From: Adiantum capillus-veneris
Lineage: Eukaryota > Streptophyta > Polypodiopsida > Polypodiales > Pteridaceae
Assembly: GCA_014529385.2 (NCBI GenBank)
Contig: CM043968.1
Location: forward strand, 22,819,013-22,883,012
DNA: 64,000 bases
Direction: 5' to 3'
In this document: in pieces, positions 50,036 through 63,446 of the stretch
Layout: each line of letters starts with the position of its first letter
Numbering within the stretch: the first letter of the stretch is position 1
Notes under the pieces: generated by a model
Told to the model about the DNA's origin: nothing
What the model saw: only the letters and a program-made list of their open reading frames with translations
Database searches by the model: none
Position numbers and translations under genes: made by a program

Positions 50036-50290
50036 TACTCTAATCTTTTAATAGATTAGTAAGATTCAATTAGCTTTAAGAAGGATATGTGTGTGTGTGT
50101 GTGTGTGTGTGTTATCTTTTACTCTAATCTCTCTAATAGATTGGTGAGATTCAATTAGCTTTAGAAAAGTATGTGTGTGTGTTCTCTTTTACTCTAATCT
50201 TTCTAATGGATAGTAAGATTCAATTAACTTTAGAAAAGATGTGTGTGTATGTTTTCTCTTACTCTAATCCCTCTAAGTATACCTACTCTC
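50036..50290. repeat. Minisatellite with embedded (TG)n
   Basis: A unit of about 75 bp, TTTTACTCTAATCT..TAATAGATTAGTAAGATTCAATTAGCTTTAGAAAAG plus a TG run, is repeated three to four times with the TG run shrinking. From 50291 to 50732 the sequence is AT-rich without visible features. Confidence 0.75.
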
Positions 50291-50732
50291 TTTAGTTAGT
50301 ACATCTTCACTATTAACTTATATATTGTTAATTGAAAGTTAATACATAAGAGAATTCATCATATTCTTATTATACATGATGAAATTCTCATTCACCAATT
50401 TTATTGTCAATTAGATTAAGTAGAATTTTGAATAATACTAAAAAATTGATTTAGTTAAAGTATAGAAATTGAAGTTAGAATTGGATTAGAAATGTGAAGC
50501 ATAAAAGTAATGCATTCATAAACTTTCACTCATAGTTTACACATTTATTTTTTAATTAATTACAATTAGCAAATATTTGATGTATAGAAATTAGATGTAA
50601 AACAACAACACTAAGTGTGAATCCGAGTTGGCGAGGGTTCAAATTACAAACTCTCTTTGGAAACAAGGAGATTACTAGGGAAATTGACCAATTTAAAGTT
50701 CTAAGTGTATAACATAAGTGTAGTACAAAAAA

Positions 50733-50855
50733 ATGGCTCCAAAGCGTGCTCGAACCCAAGGCGGTAATGATCATGAAGCTGGTACAAGTAATGGTGGAAT
50801 CCCTGCGAAAAATGCTGTGTCTCCACTAATCAGACCAATTGGAGCTATGGTACAG
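50733..50855 (+). pseudogene. Transposon copy 3 gene A, exon 1
   Basis: MAPKRARTQGGNDHE opens with a short basic stretch and ends at a good donor CAG|GTTAGT (50855). It occupies the same place as the basic first exon of copy 1 gene A, though sequence similarity is weak. No GA tract precedes it; the leader side has (TG)n instead. Confidence 0.5.
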
Positions 50856-51883
50856 GTTAGTATTGCAGTTTCAAGTTATGCATCATTGCATATGCGAGAC
50901 CATAGGAATATATTATTTACCTTATGAAAAGAAAACACGGACCGAAACCACGGGGCTTAACCCCAAGAAACTCATCATATGTTTGACAAGTAGGAAATAT
51001 TGTCTGGTTAAACTGGTTGCTATAGGAAAGAATGTTTGTCCAAAACCTTCGGTATGGTTTCTCTCAAGTCTCTCTACTTATTAGCGCTGGTATTATGTGG
51101 CAGTTGCCGAGGCGTGAGATGACGCCCAGGATGGCACCGCTGATGCTGTGGTGGGAGTACACCCAGATTAGCCCAGCTGGATACTGCAGTTTTGTTTTTC
51201 CGTGGCGTGAGGATGACGCCCAGATTGGCACCGTTGTTGCTGTGACGGGAGTACGTCCAGATTAGCACAACGAGTACTTGTCGAGCGGTATGGGACGCTC
51301 ATGAGGACAAGGGTTATTATAAATAATGTATATACCGATCGAACATAATAGCGCCAGTAGAGATTCTTGAGTGAACCTAATCCAAGGGTTGTTGGTTTAA
51401 AATTGGATGACTTCTTGTTTGACAATTGTTTGTAATACTGTTTGAAGGGCTGTTTTAACGAACCGGTATCAAAAATAAAGTAAAGGAACATGTATGTTTA
51501 AACAATGTGGTAGTAATTAGATAACAAAAGAAGGGCGAGTGTGGTGTGGAAAGTGGGAGAACGATACCCCGACGGTATCATTCTATGGACGGGTGGACCT
51601 GATGAGTCGGGTAACTTTCCAACGCTAGAAATTGTTTTTTAAAGTCATAAATCTTAAAAGAGACAAACCTTGGCGGTTGTGCTTCTGAAATATGGGGAAA
51701 AAAGCGCATAGGTTGGTCACTCTAAGATTTATACTTTTAGGTATAATTGATTATAGATAGTTTTTAGATAGGGTTATGGTGGTCACGCTCCGCCATAGCG
51801 AGATAGGACCAATCCTTCACTAACGGTTCATGCCCATGGCTACGTAGTAGCTAAGGCAATGTCCATTGTTTTTTCTTTTTCAG
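50856..51883 (+). repeat. Copy 3 region between exons, with a 91 bp tandem duplication
   Basis: GGCGTGAG..ATGACGCCCAG through CCCAGATTAGC occurs at 51110-51172 and again at 51202-51264. A weak exon-2-like reading (WTGGPDESGN near 51590) is possible. Otherwise no supported gene. Confidence 0.5.
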
Positions 51884-52203
51884 GATTGGAGACCTATCAA
51901 AGGTACTCCACTCCTCTCAAAAAGGGGCAGGGACCTCACACAGAGGGACTTAGTGGCCAGAAGAATGAGCAAAAAAGGCTGTTGGGTGAGGTGAAAGTGC
52001 AACTGCTGGAAAAGAGGGACCTGTGGCTTAGAAATGAAGGGCATTTTTTTGCTTACAAGGACTTCTACAGGGAATTGAACCAACTAAACAAGGAACTGGA
52101 GGTGCTCAAGACCTCACCAGATTCAGATCCACGAGAGGTAGACCGCAAAGAGGTAGAGGTCACAGCTATCACCAAGATGCTAGCCAAAGCAAGTCAGCTT
52201 TAG
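51884..52203 (+). pseudogene. Transposon copy 3 gene A, coiled-coil exon
   Basis: After a pyrimidine tract and CAG (51883) comes an open frame rich in Glu/Lys/Leu (RLLGEVKVQLLEKRD, FYRELNQLNKELEVL). This predicts a coiled coil, matching the end of exon 2 in copy 1 (EIREVEAEL ... SENIKKLLAEVE). It terminates at 52203 just before the repeat array, as the copy 1 exon does. Confidence 0.58.
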
Positions 52204-52209
52204 ACTCCT

Positions 52210-53420
52210 TGCAGGTCAGCTTGCTGCTAAAAGTGCCTAGAAGTGCTTTGTGATAAATTCAAATTGCTCAATAGATAAGGAGAATGTGCTGACCAAGTGG
52301 TTGGACTTAAGACTAGAAGTGCTTCATGCTATGAAGTGCTTTGAGATAGGTCTAAACTGCTTATTTGGAGTAGGAACTGCTGACCAAGTGACTAGAAAAA
52401 GCTTCATAGTGCTCACAAGTGCCTAGAAAGTGCTAATAAATGCCTTAAAATCACCTAGAAGTGCTTTGAAGTGCTCAATGGTGTCTACAATATTCTTGAA
52501 AATGCTTGATAGGTGGTAAGAAAGTGTTTCAAAGTGCTGACAGGGTCCTTCAAAGTACTTTGAAGTGCTTTGATATAGCTCTATATTGCTTTCTAGGTGG
52601 TTATGAAATTTTGACCAAGTGATAAGAACTGAGTGAAGAGACTGCTTTAAAGTGCTCTGCAATGCTAAATGGTGCTAAGAAATTACTTCAAAGTGCTTTC
52701 AAGGAAGCAAGAAAAACTTTGAAGCACTTGAACTCCTCACAAGGAGCACTATGAGGTGACTAGGTGGTAAGAAAGTGCTTGGAAGTGCTCAATGTTGCTT
52801 AATAGGTGGTCAAAAGTGATTTGAAAATGCTTTATGGTGGTAAGAAAGTGCTTTGAAGTGCTCAATGTTGCTTAATGGTGGTCAGAGAGTGATTTGAAAT
52901 GCTTTATGGTGCAAAGAAAGTGGTAACCAGGTGGTTAGAAAGTGCTCCACAATACTGAATGGTGCTTAGAAATTATTTCAAAGTGCTTTCAAGTAGCCAA
53001 TCTACAATTTGAAGCACTTTAACTGCTCACAAGGAGTAAAAGAGGTGTTTAGGTGGTAAGAAAGTTCTTTAAAGTGCAAACTATTGATCAGAAAGTGATT
53101 TGAAATGCTTTTCTGTGCCAAGAAAGTGGTAACCAGGTGCTTTGAAAGTGCTCTAAATAAAGTTCTTTAAAGTGCTTACTATTGATCAATAGGTGGTCAG
53201 GAAGTGATTTGAAATGTTCTTTGGTGCCAAGAAAGTGGTAACCAGATGCTTTGAAAGTGCTCTGAATGTGCTTTGAAAGTGGTAGCTAGGTGCTTAGAAA
53301 GTGGTGACCAAGTGGATAGAAAGTGCTCTGAAGTGCTCAATGGTGTTCAATAGGTGGTTAAGAAGTGCTAAAAAAGTTGTTAGAAAGCGCTAAGAAATGA
53401 CTAGAAAGCCTTTTGATAAG
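52210..53420 (+). repeat. Gene A intron (copy 3): AAAGTGCTT array
   Basis: Irregular array of AAAGTGCTTTGAAGTGCTC and AGGTGGTAAGAAAGTGCT variants over 1.2 kb. It occupies the same intron as the arrays at 19240-20965 and 38640-40070 but is unrelated to them in sequence. Confidence 0.86.
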
Positions 53421-53559
53421 ATTTGTCAAGCATTTTTTAATTTTCTTTGAATTCTTTAGAAGAAGTTGAATAGAAGCATTCAAGCTTGTGCACTTAAGTC
53501 CATTCAAGCATGAAATGATCTTACTCTCCGTTGTTGTTTATGCTATGGTTGAAAGCAAA

Positions 53560-53810
53560 AGAATATGGATTTGGAATTTGAATTAGAAGCCTTGACGTCT
53601 CGAAGAGAATTTACGGATACAATCATCCAATATATCCAAGAAAAGGGTAGAGGCATCATTGTCCCCTCGCCGTTGACTAAAGCCTTTGTTTTGAAACAGT
53701 TTGTGTGTATTGGGGGTCACTATGTTGCATGTGGGAAACCCCTCTCAGCTAACCACATGGCAGGGTTCTTCTCACTGGAATGTCAACACAAATATCAACC
53801 ATTTTGATTT
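53560..53810 (+). pseudogene. Transposon copy 3 gene A, RING-like zinc exon
   Basis: MDLEFELEALTSRREF leads into GGHYVACGKPLSANH and SLECQHKYQPF, the counterpart of GSCVACGEALEASN...HQYHPLCF in copy 1. The first C of the C-x2-C pair and the final H-x2-C are partly lost. A stop follows at 53807. Confidence 0.62.
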
Positions 53811-53999
53811 GCAGTTCTATGGGGCACTATGTGAGAGTGGACTCACCCATTGTGCACAGTAAAGATTCTAGAAATTGCCAAGTGCTCGGCACTCGGAATT
53901 GAGTACACAGAGCCGGAGGGTGGGTTCACTATACTCATCTTAAATCCACTTGTCATGAGATAAATCCCTTAACATGATTTTTTTCTTCACAGAAACCAA

Positions 54000-54680
54000 T
54001 GTTGACAAAAGTTCTCGTCTGCTTGAGCTTGATGAGAACAATACAGAACTGATTGAACTTGACGAGAACAATAAAGCTATCTAAGTGTTTTCAACATGGC
54101 AAGGTTGTTGTAAAAAGTGGGGATAGAGTGGAGGACCCCGAGGTTGAACCCTTTGTGGTTGAGAACCATGGCTTTAAGTTCCACGTGCTTTTTGTGCTAT
54201 TTACCTATTTTGAATATAAGATATATTCTTTATCTCATGGTGTCAATCTTCACTACAATTTACTAGGTGTGGTTTTTTGGGCACTGTAGTAAAAATAAAA
54301 GTGATTGGTTATGTTGGGCTCCAGCATTGTGCTCAAGAAGACCTGGGGCACTTTGATCGGGAGACACCCCTAGTAACTCAGTTTTGTGTCCCTCACCTTT
54401 CAAAGGATAATAGGCATGCCTTGATCATTAATATTACTGATCTGCTTATTGTCACTCACCACAAGGTAGAGGGACGAAGCCCTGCTAATGTGGACATGCT
54501 GCACTCCAGGACAACAATCTGAACCACTATGTGCACCATTTTGCAGAGTGGTTTGTTCTTGGGGCTAGCCAGATTGTTGAAGTGTACGTCTCAAACACAA
54601 GCCCTTACCGAGACCTAGAGAAGAGGTTAGAATTGTGCTTGCCTCAGGCCCGCAAATGCTTGAATGGGTGGTTTGAAAAC
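54000..54680 (+). pseudogene. Transposon copy 3 gene A, HAD-like region with lost nucleophile
   Basis: NRHALIINITDLLIVTHHKVEG (54413-54480) aligns with LVLDLNGLLVKVVESKHGE of copy 2, but the nucleophile Asp and the Gly are replaced. After a frame change, HYVHHFAEWFVLGASQ and VEVYVSNTSPYRDLEKR match the FLDW...FHVYIWSTNMQRK block. The first part (54053-54150) is a weak linker. If real, this copy has no HAD active site. Confidence 0.55.
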
Positions 54681-55068
54681 TTCCAAGTGCTTACATAGGT
54701 GCTCACCTAAGCACTTGGTGGATTGCAAATGGTTTTTTAAATACTTTAAAGTGGTGAAAAACTATTTTAGCACTTTGCAAAGTACAAGCTTCCACACTAA
54801 GAGGTTGAAAACAATATTTTAGGTACTTTAAATCACTATCAGTACTATAGCTACTATGCAAAGCATTTGAAGGGAAATTCAACCACTTTTCAATTGTTTT
54901 CTCAGTTCTCAAAGGTTTTTTACAGTTTGACAGTGGTTCTGATAGCTTGAAAGTGGTGATAGTGGTCACTATACTGCTTGACAATGGTTTTTTATAGTTT
55001 GGTTGTGGTTGTGATAGCTTGAAAGTGGTCAACATTGGTCAATATACTACGTGGAAGTGTTTGATAAT
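54681..55068 (-). repeat. Gene B intron remnant (copy 3): AAGTGGT-type repeats
   Basis: GAAAGTGGT(GATAGTGGTC) and TTTTATAGTTTGG-type phrases recur on the plus strand. The donor is at 55070. Exon 2 of gene B is absent: the intron runs straight into the end of gene A, so the copy is internally deleted. Confidence 0.68.
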
Positions 55069-55070
55069 AC

Positions 55071-55790
55071 CTGAGGTTGATCCAGCAAATGCGATGGATG
55101 CATAATAACAACCTTTCTGCCAGTACGCCTTTGACATATGTCCTTCTTGTTCAGAGAGACTCGAGTCTTTGCTATCCATAAACCAAACACAACCTCCTTA
55201 ATGTCCTCTATGATGTTTGTAGAACGATGAGCTTGCCATTGACATGCTAAGACTGAAAAAGGATTTTTCTCATCTTCTAAATGGAGTCATGCATTCACAA
55301 AACCGATGTTTCCTTTGTGTATGCCCAACGACTTTGCAAGTGCTCTATCCGTAAAGGGACGTGCATCTACTTTGTCCCTCGAATTAATGCATGCCATCAT
55401 TGTTGCCCTCTTGAAAAGCATTTTTGTGGCTGAGTGCAGGACCTTGAATTCTGACAAGGTGTTGCGAATGTTGGAAATAACTGCTCTCTGTATAGAATGT
55501 GCCGAGTTCTGCAGGTTGCAAAATACTGGTTTTTGGAGTAATTGTTCAAAAATCTCTCCTTGGAGTTTGGTTGTCAATCCTTGCATCTGCTCTTGCCAGC
55601 ACCTTGACATGGCACGAAGAATCTTCCTTTTCTTCTTCTCATCAAGCTAGACATCCTTCCGCTTGTCAGCACAGAAAGTCTTCTGCCTTTGCCTCTCTCT
55701 TTGTTCCCTTTTCTTTGTTTCCCATTAATCACGTAAGCAGCCTATGAACTTCTTGGGAAACTCTGCTCGAATGTGTACTAGTGGCGTGGA
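55071..55790 (-). pseudogene. Transposon copy 3 gene B, exon 1
   Basis: Blocks match copy 1 exon 1 in order: WETKKREQRER, then AMSRCWQEQMQGLTT, then ISNIRNTLSEFKVLHSATK, ALAKSLGIHKGNI, and near the end SLNKKDICQRRTGRKVV with HPSHLLDQPQ at the donor CAG|GTATTA. Frame changes and stops are present (for example before WETKK). The exon end and donor are at the same codon as in copy 1, which confirms the gene model. Confidence 0.66.
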
Positions 55791-55895
55791 GCCGGATCAA
55801 GAAAACTTGAAGAAAAGGAGCTCAACACATGAACATACATCATGAAGAGCCCATGCATCAACAAGACCAAACATGTCACAGACACTCACACACAA

Positions 55896-55997
<102 letters not shown>

Positions 55998-56254
55998 TAA
56001 GCACACACAACAAAGAACCACGCCCAGAGGAAACAAAGGGAATGCGCTGTAGAAACACCGCACAGAGAAGGAGAGAAAGGCACTCTGCTCTATGTAAAAA
56101 CCACGCACAGAGAATGCCCTATTGTATGCTTTGTGTCCCCGTAGAAAAGGAGACGAAGGGGGTGCTCGTACTTCCAACACGTCCAAGAACTACAGGGGGT
56201 GGTAAAAAATGCATACCCCTCTTGTTTTAAAAATTCCCCCCATCTTCATTACTT

Positions 56255-56530
56255 ATCATTGAGTTTCCTCCTCGGGGGGCTCACTATGTGTAAAACTGCC
56301 ATATCACGTGCATTCAAGACATGTTTGTAAAACCCCTTATCTGTGAATTTTGTTAAGAATATAATGTACCCTTTTCTTTTAAAATCTGTAAGTTTTTTTC
56401 AAATTTGAAAAAATAATGTCCTAATGTATATATATTTTTGTAAGTTTCAAGAACTTTAAATACCCTTCTGTTGAACTCACGTGATATGTTACATTTTTAT
56501 TAGGTGACCTACCCGGGGTTTCCTCCCCCA
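56255..56530. mobile_element. Possible small inverted-repeat element (MITE-like)
   Basis: CATATCACGTG (56300-56310) and its exact reverse complement CACGTGATATG (56478-56488) lie 170 bp apart; outside them, about 25 further bases are loosely complementary. No target duplication was identified. Confidence 0.35.
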
Positions 56531-56699
56531 AAAATCAAATGTAGAACTCAAATGTTCCCCACAACTACTTTAAAAAGGAGTGTCCAAGACAACCCTTTTT
56601 GGACCACCTATACATGCTTTCACGCGTTGCCTCTTAGACCTCTGAAGGATTCTCTTGCACAAGGAAAGGATCAACAAATATTCAATGTACCACAATGAG

Positions 56700-57665
56700 A
56701 TAAGAAAGACTTAAATATAGGCAATGGCTTGCGAGGGGTAACTTGTCCAACATCGCGGCGAGTCACGATCAAGTACTCAACTATGGTAGGATATATGTGC
56801 CACTAAGTAAGCCCATCTTGATATTACTGATGATCCTTGGGAAGATTCATATTGCTGCTTCTATTGATGACGATCTTGATAAGATGTTAGGTGCTTGGAA
56901 CTGTAGCTTTTCCAAGAATATTCATGCTGAGACTTTTTCTACTCACACGAAGGTACTTTGTGTCTAGTTGTCTCTGAGAAACCATGCTTTGGGTGAGAAA
57001 ATTTGGGATGCGAAACCTTTGGTTTGAGTGGCTCTTCCTGGTTGACCACTGAAGTATTGGAAGAAGATGATGGAGAAGCAGCATAAGTCATCCGAGAAGT
57101 TGTAGGACGATTTTGAGAAGTGTTTTGCATCCGCATCTGCTCTAAGTGAGTGTGAATTGATGCGTGGCTTGTGAAGTGTTGCCATTTGCTCCTTGATAAG
57201 AGTGAGGGCATCTTTTGATTTTCCTTCTCCTTCCTGTGACGTTAGGATGGTTACTCTTGAAAGGGAATAACGAGGGGAGGCTGGCAATGTGTGTTGTACT
57301 TAGTATAGCAAAGTGGATGCCTACTCATCTCCAAGTGCAACCAAGAATCTGATCCAAGGTCGGAATCGGAAATTTCATCGCCCTCGTCGATAGAAGGTGA
57401 CTTGGCCAAGGATGTACTCGAAGTGCGGAAAATGGAGTAGCTTGCATGTCAAGTAGATATGCCACACCACCCACGTTTGGAACGGGTTTTGGCTATGGTG
57501 AATCTCGAATCACGATGATGTCGTGTTTTGGAGTATCCCCCATAATGATCACCTAGCATGGAGGGTAGTTTCCGGGTAGGATTTCCTCCAAAATAGGCTC
57601 TATGTACTTGATGTAGAGAGCGGGTACAAGAAGTCCGTCATCATCCATGTTGCACACAAAGGGAG
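56700..57665 (-). pseudogene. Gag-like region of the minus-strand LTR element
   Basis: A coding-like stretch begins MDDDGLLVPALYIKY near 57651 and continues through frames with NVTGRRRKI and a Ser/Pro-rich part. Its position, downstream of the 5' LTR and primer site, fits gag. No zinc knuckle or pol motif was recognised. It is heavily interrupted. Confidence 0.42.
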
Positions 57666-58473
57666 AGTTCTAGAAAGTTCAACACTGGAGAAGCGAAGGA
57701 GCGCATGCGGGTTGGTTGGTGAGCGTGAAGGATTGCCATTCACTGGAGTTTATTTATTTTTGTTAAATCTTTTACGCTTTAGAATTGGTCACACTATTGA
57801 GTAGCAAGTTGAAAGGCTTTAAAAAATTAAACCCAAATCGTATATGGGCTAGCTGCTAGCCTAAAAAATGTCCAGTGTTAAGGAAAAGAAGATGCATTGC
57901 TGGTTTGGACACGTCAAACAACCAGCGTAGCATAATACTTTGGACACTTTAGCATAGCAGGTGATGCTTCAGCATTGCCGCTTCAGTCCACGTGATGTTT
58001 CAAGACAACAGAGGTAGAAAAGATGCATCAAGGGTCATACCCCTTGGAAAGGGTACTGGTTGCCTGCACTGTGCCTTTTTTTCTGAAGGGGTGCAGGGTG
58101 CAAGGTGGCTATCGAACAACATATGTAGAAAGCCAGCAATTGTGTTCAGCCAACACTCAGTGATTGCACAAAGGGTAGTCACCAAAAGGGATGCGATCCA
58201 GGCAAAGGGTTGCTAGGTAGTGCCCTTTCACATGAATCGGTGCAAGCACTAAAGCGCAAAAGGGTGTTGGGCTTCTTCGGGTACATCACACACTCACATT
58301 TGTAGTATGTCCGTTTTTTATGTGATTGAAATAGAAGGATTCATGCTACCTTATACACGTATGCATATCTGCACCACCTTTCTTCTACTTCCATGCAACT
58401 CCGGGAAGGGGGGGGAGAGGGTAGCGGCGAGGGTGAAAGGCTCACAACCTTCAAGTCCCATGAATTTTTTTTT
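57666..58473. other. Leader of the minus-strand LTR element
   Basis: No recognisable gene. A phrase TGCATTTTGGCCA-type repeat is not evident; short ORFs on both strands lack motifs. Confidence 0.4.
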
Positions 58474-58484
58474 CTCTAATACCA
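58474..58484 (-). other. Primer binding site of the minus-strand LTR element
   Basis: TGGTATTAGAG on the minus strand, one mismatch from the tRNA-iMet site, one base after the LTR end. It fixes the element's orientation. Confidence 0.78.
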
Positions 58485-58485
58485 C

Positions 58486-58853
58486 TGTAAGGATTCTAGT
58501 TGCTAATCCTTCATTAATTACTTAAACTCGTGATTAAGACTTAAGAAACTTGAACTATACTTGGAAAAAAGACTTAGAAGACTTTGAGTTGATTCATTGA
58601 AATTGAGTACAATGGGCTCCTTTAGACGTAAAGACTTTAGACATAAAGACACATCATTTTGGCGAAGATGCAACCATTGGTCAAAGAGTTGCAACTGTAG
58701 AGCGAAGGGGTGTGACCAGCCATCGAAGGAGTGTGTCTTTTGGCCAAGGGGCATGTCTCTTGAGCAAAGGGTTGTGACCATCCAAGCGTAGGGGTTCTCC
58801 TTGGCATGGCACTTTGCGTATCTGCAATCAGGAGTAGATGTAATACTGTAACA
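58486..58853 (-). mobile_element. 5' LTR of the minus-strand retrotransposon
   Basis: TGTTACAGTATTAC...CCTTACA on the minus strand, 368 bp, partner of 47693-48083. The 391 versus 368 bp lengths and scattered differences indicate an old insertion. Confidence 0.82.
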
Positions 58854-59101
58854 TAGTCACAATCGTGACATGGGCTTTTTTGATGTAGCGATTGCAGTAT
58901 AGAAGCTAAGTTAAGCTATGCATAGACCATGGAAATGGATCAAGAATATAGATTTTTCCTTTTCACTTCACACCATTTATTCAGATAAACATTATAATTA
59001 GTAGGAAGATTCATTTTCAAACAACGTATGTTAGTGATCAAAGGGTAGGTAAAATTGTTGCATCACCATAACCTGTCATCCTATCGCTTATTGGGTATAA
59101 G

Positions 59102-59165
59102 CATGTTAACGTGTCAGTAGTGAAAATGTTGTCCCCAAAAATGCTAATTACTTGTGCTTGTTAGC
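59102..59165. repeat. Candidate terminal repeat of a gene B end (copy 2)
   Basis: CATGTTAACGTGTCA, then 30 bp, then GTGCTTGTTAGCATA. Compare 36411-36456. The CATGTTAAC core is itself nearly palindromic, so orientation is weakly supported. Confidence 0.42.
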
Positions 59166-59288
59166 ATAAATTGAAAACCAAAGAGCAAGTGAGCTTTGAA
59201 TTTAAAATGTCCATAAAAATTATTATTCATTCCCTCCCTTTTAGGGTGTGGGCTGGTTTTTCAATCACTCAAGACGACGTGGGGTACT

Positions 59289-59700
59289 TGTGTGTGTGTG
59301 TGTGTGTGTGTGCACGTGCGCGTGCATGTGCAGCACAGACTCGCTCTTACTCTCTCTCTCTCTTGCGGGCGTTCGTTCCTTGTGTCGGGGATCTTGCCTT
59401 GGAGTTGAGTTGTCAAAGCTGAGCTCTCTCCCTTGCTCCGGCAAAGACATACAGATATGGAGAACCAATGTGCAACATTATTTCCACTAGCTCCAATTTT
59501 GGACAAATAGAGGTGCAATGTTATATGATGATAAGTAGATATTATAGGTAGCTCACTCGTTAGTTGGTCACATCATTGCATGTTTAGAGCTAACATGTTT
59601 GGAATTACAACATGAAATGTTGATGGCTACTCAATTAATTGATTTCAAATAAGTAATGTGTTATGCACATATATAGTCCTTAGGAGAAAGAAGAAGGGAG
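59289..59700. repeat. (GT)n and (CT)n leader of gene B at 59.7 kb
   Basis: A (TG)n run (59289-59312) and a (CT)n run (59350-59364) upstream of the exon, matching the microsatellite-rich leaders of the other gene B copies. The rest to 59700 has no supported gene. Confidence 0.6.
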
Positions 59701-60370
59701 CCATTACAGGCAATGAATTACAAATCCCAAGATCTAACTCTTTCTATTATCAAGAAATATGAGAGAGAAAGAAAGAGTAAACAACGAGAGTGCAATCAGA
59801 TGAAAGCTGAGCGAGGACATCATGCCATCAACGATGAGGAGAAAAAGAAAATCTCCTCCGGATTGTGAGAGATTTTAGAAGTAGGACTGAAGGTTTTAGT
59901 ATAGAGGCAAAGTGGGAAATCTGGAATCTTGTTGCTCAACATCCGCTTGTTCTGGCAATCCATGATCACTCTTTAGTGGAGGAGGCTACTATGCAGAGTG
60001 CAATTGTCTCCAATGTTCGCAACACACTGGCTACCATCAAGTAACCAGGTTCTAATGAGGAGTTGTTTTTGAAGAATACAACATTGCAGATGATGTTGAA
60101 TTCAAAGGGAAACATGCCTATTGAAAATTTCTATAGGATCCTAAAAGTCAAACGCCGCACCTTGTTCAAGGAGTAGTGATGGGGGTGAAGCCTAGTGTGA
60201 AGGGTCAATTGTTTTCATTGGCTGCATGTCACAAGCAACATTGTCATAGCCCTATTACGAATGAAATTAAGGAAATGATCTACACATTTTAGAGAGAGGA
60301 GACTCGTGTTTCACCCAAGAAGGTTGTTTGTTGAAAGAGAGTGGGGAGGAAAATCTAATTGCATCTCTAG
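59700..60370 (+). pseudogene. Gene B exon 1, third example (probably copy 2)
   Basis: RKSKQRECNQMKAERG and, in another frame, QSAIVSNVRNTLATIK followed by NEELFLKNTTLQMML match the two conserved blocks of exon 1 in copies 1 and 3 (SNIRNTLSEFKVLHS). Near the end TRVSPKKVVC parallels PRVSPNKTDIYK. Multiple stops and frame changes. Confidence 0.62.
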
Positions 60371-60429
60371 TGCATAATAACTTGTATATGTTGATCAAAG
60401 CATACTCATCTATAGGCTGATACTAATAA

Positions 60430-61880
60430 CCACACTGTACATAATACTCAATGCCATGAGTATGTTAGTTAGCATGTCTAGTAAGCTACCTAGCATACAA
60501 AGTATAGTGGTTAACACAAATTTTTATGCTAGTTAACATACCTAGTATGTTGTTTAACACAATGTTTATGCTAGCTAGCATTCCTAGTATGCTGGCTATG
60601 TTGTTCTACATAATGATATGCTACTTAGCATGCCTGGTAGTCTACCTAGAATACAGAGTATGTTGCTTAATACTTTATGCTAGTTAACATACCTAGTATG
60701 CTCACTAGCATTCTAAGAATGATGTTTAACACAGGGTCTATGCAAGATAGCATTCCTTGTATGTTGGGTGTGCTGTTTAGCATAATGAGTATGCTAGTTA
60801 GTATGCCTAGTAATCTTATAGAGTATGAAGATTAACACAATCTGTATGCTAATCAACACCCTTTATGCTAGTTAACATACGTAGTATGCTCACTAGCATT
60901 TTGAGGATGTTGTTTAACACAAGGGTTATGCTAGTTAGTATTCCCAATTATCTAGGTATAATGTTTAGCATAATGAGTATGCTAGTTAGCATGCCTAGTA
61001 ACATCCTAGGATATAGAGTATGCTAGTTAACACAATATGTATGCTAATTAACACCTTTTATGCTAGTTATCATACCTAGTATGCTCACTAGCATGCTAAG
61101 TATGTTGTTTACACAATATGTATGCTAATTAGCACCCTTTGTGCTAGTTAGCATGCTTAATGATCTACCTAGCATACATAGTATGCTAGCTAATAAAATA
61201 TGTATGCTAATTTACACCATTTATGATAGTTACCATACCCAATATGCTCATAAGCATGTTGCATATACTGTTTAACACAATGTTCATGCTAGTTACGGTT
61301 CCTAGTATGCAAGCTAGCATGTTGAGTATGTTGTTTGAAATAATGAGTATGCTACCTACCTTTCCTAGTATGCTAACTAGCATAATGGGTATGCTTGTTA
61401 GCATACCTAGTATGCTAACTACAATGCTGGCTATGATCAATTGCATAATTGGTATGCTAATCAGCACACCTGTGATTCTTGTTAGCATTCAGGGTGTGTT
61501 GATTAGAGCTTAGTCCATGCTAGTTAACATATTTTCTATTCTACTTAGTACACATTCTACGTAGTTTAGCATATCTCATATGATAAACAACATACTGATT
61601 ATTCTTGTTAGGAGAGCTACTATGCTAGCTAGCATATTGGGTATGATGATCAAAACATTGTCCATGCTAGTTAGCATATATGCTATGCTTGTTAGAATAC
61701 CTTGTATGCTAGTTAGCACACATGCTATGATATTTACATGTGCTTGGTGGAACACTGAGTATGCTAATTAGCATACTTATTATGCTAATGAAAACACTAT
61801 ATATGGTAGTCAACACACCTTGTTACATGCATGTCAGGATGTTGAATGTGTTATTTAGCACTTAGATTTGTTTTCATGAC
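60430..61880 (+). repeat. Gene B intron, TATGCTAGTTAGCATA array
   Basis: Dozens of irregular copies of the same palindromic motif as in gene A at 38640-40070, here mixed with GTTTAACACAA and ATGCTCACTAGCAT variants. It sits between gene B exons 1 and 2, as the AGTACCAAA array does in copy 1. Confidence 0.87.
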
Positions 61881-61966
61881 ATGTCGTATGTCCTAGGTAA
61901 CAATTTGTATATTCGTGTTTGGATTCAATAATCCTAGTAAACATACTAATCAAATCTGGATATTGC

Positions 61967-63410
<1,444 letters not shown>

Positions 63411-63446
63411 TTCACGTCCACGTGAAGTCCAAAGTGGTAATAACTC

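Noticed and set aside
59171-59518. ORFs across the (GT)n tract
   Set aside because: Low-complexity artefacts in the gene B leader.
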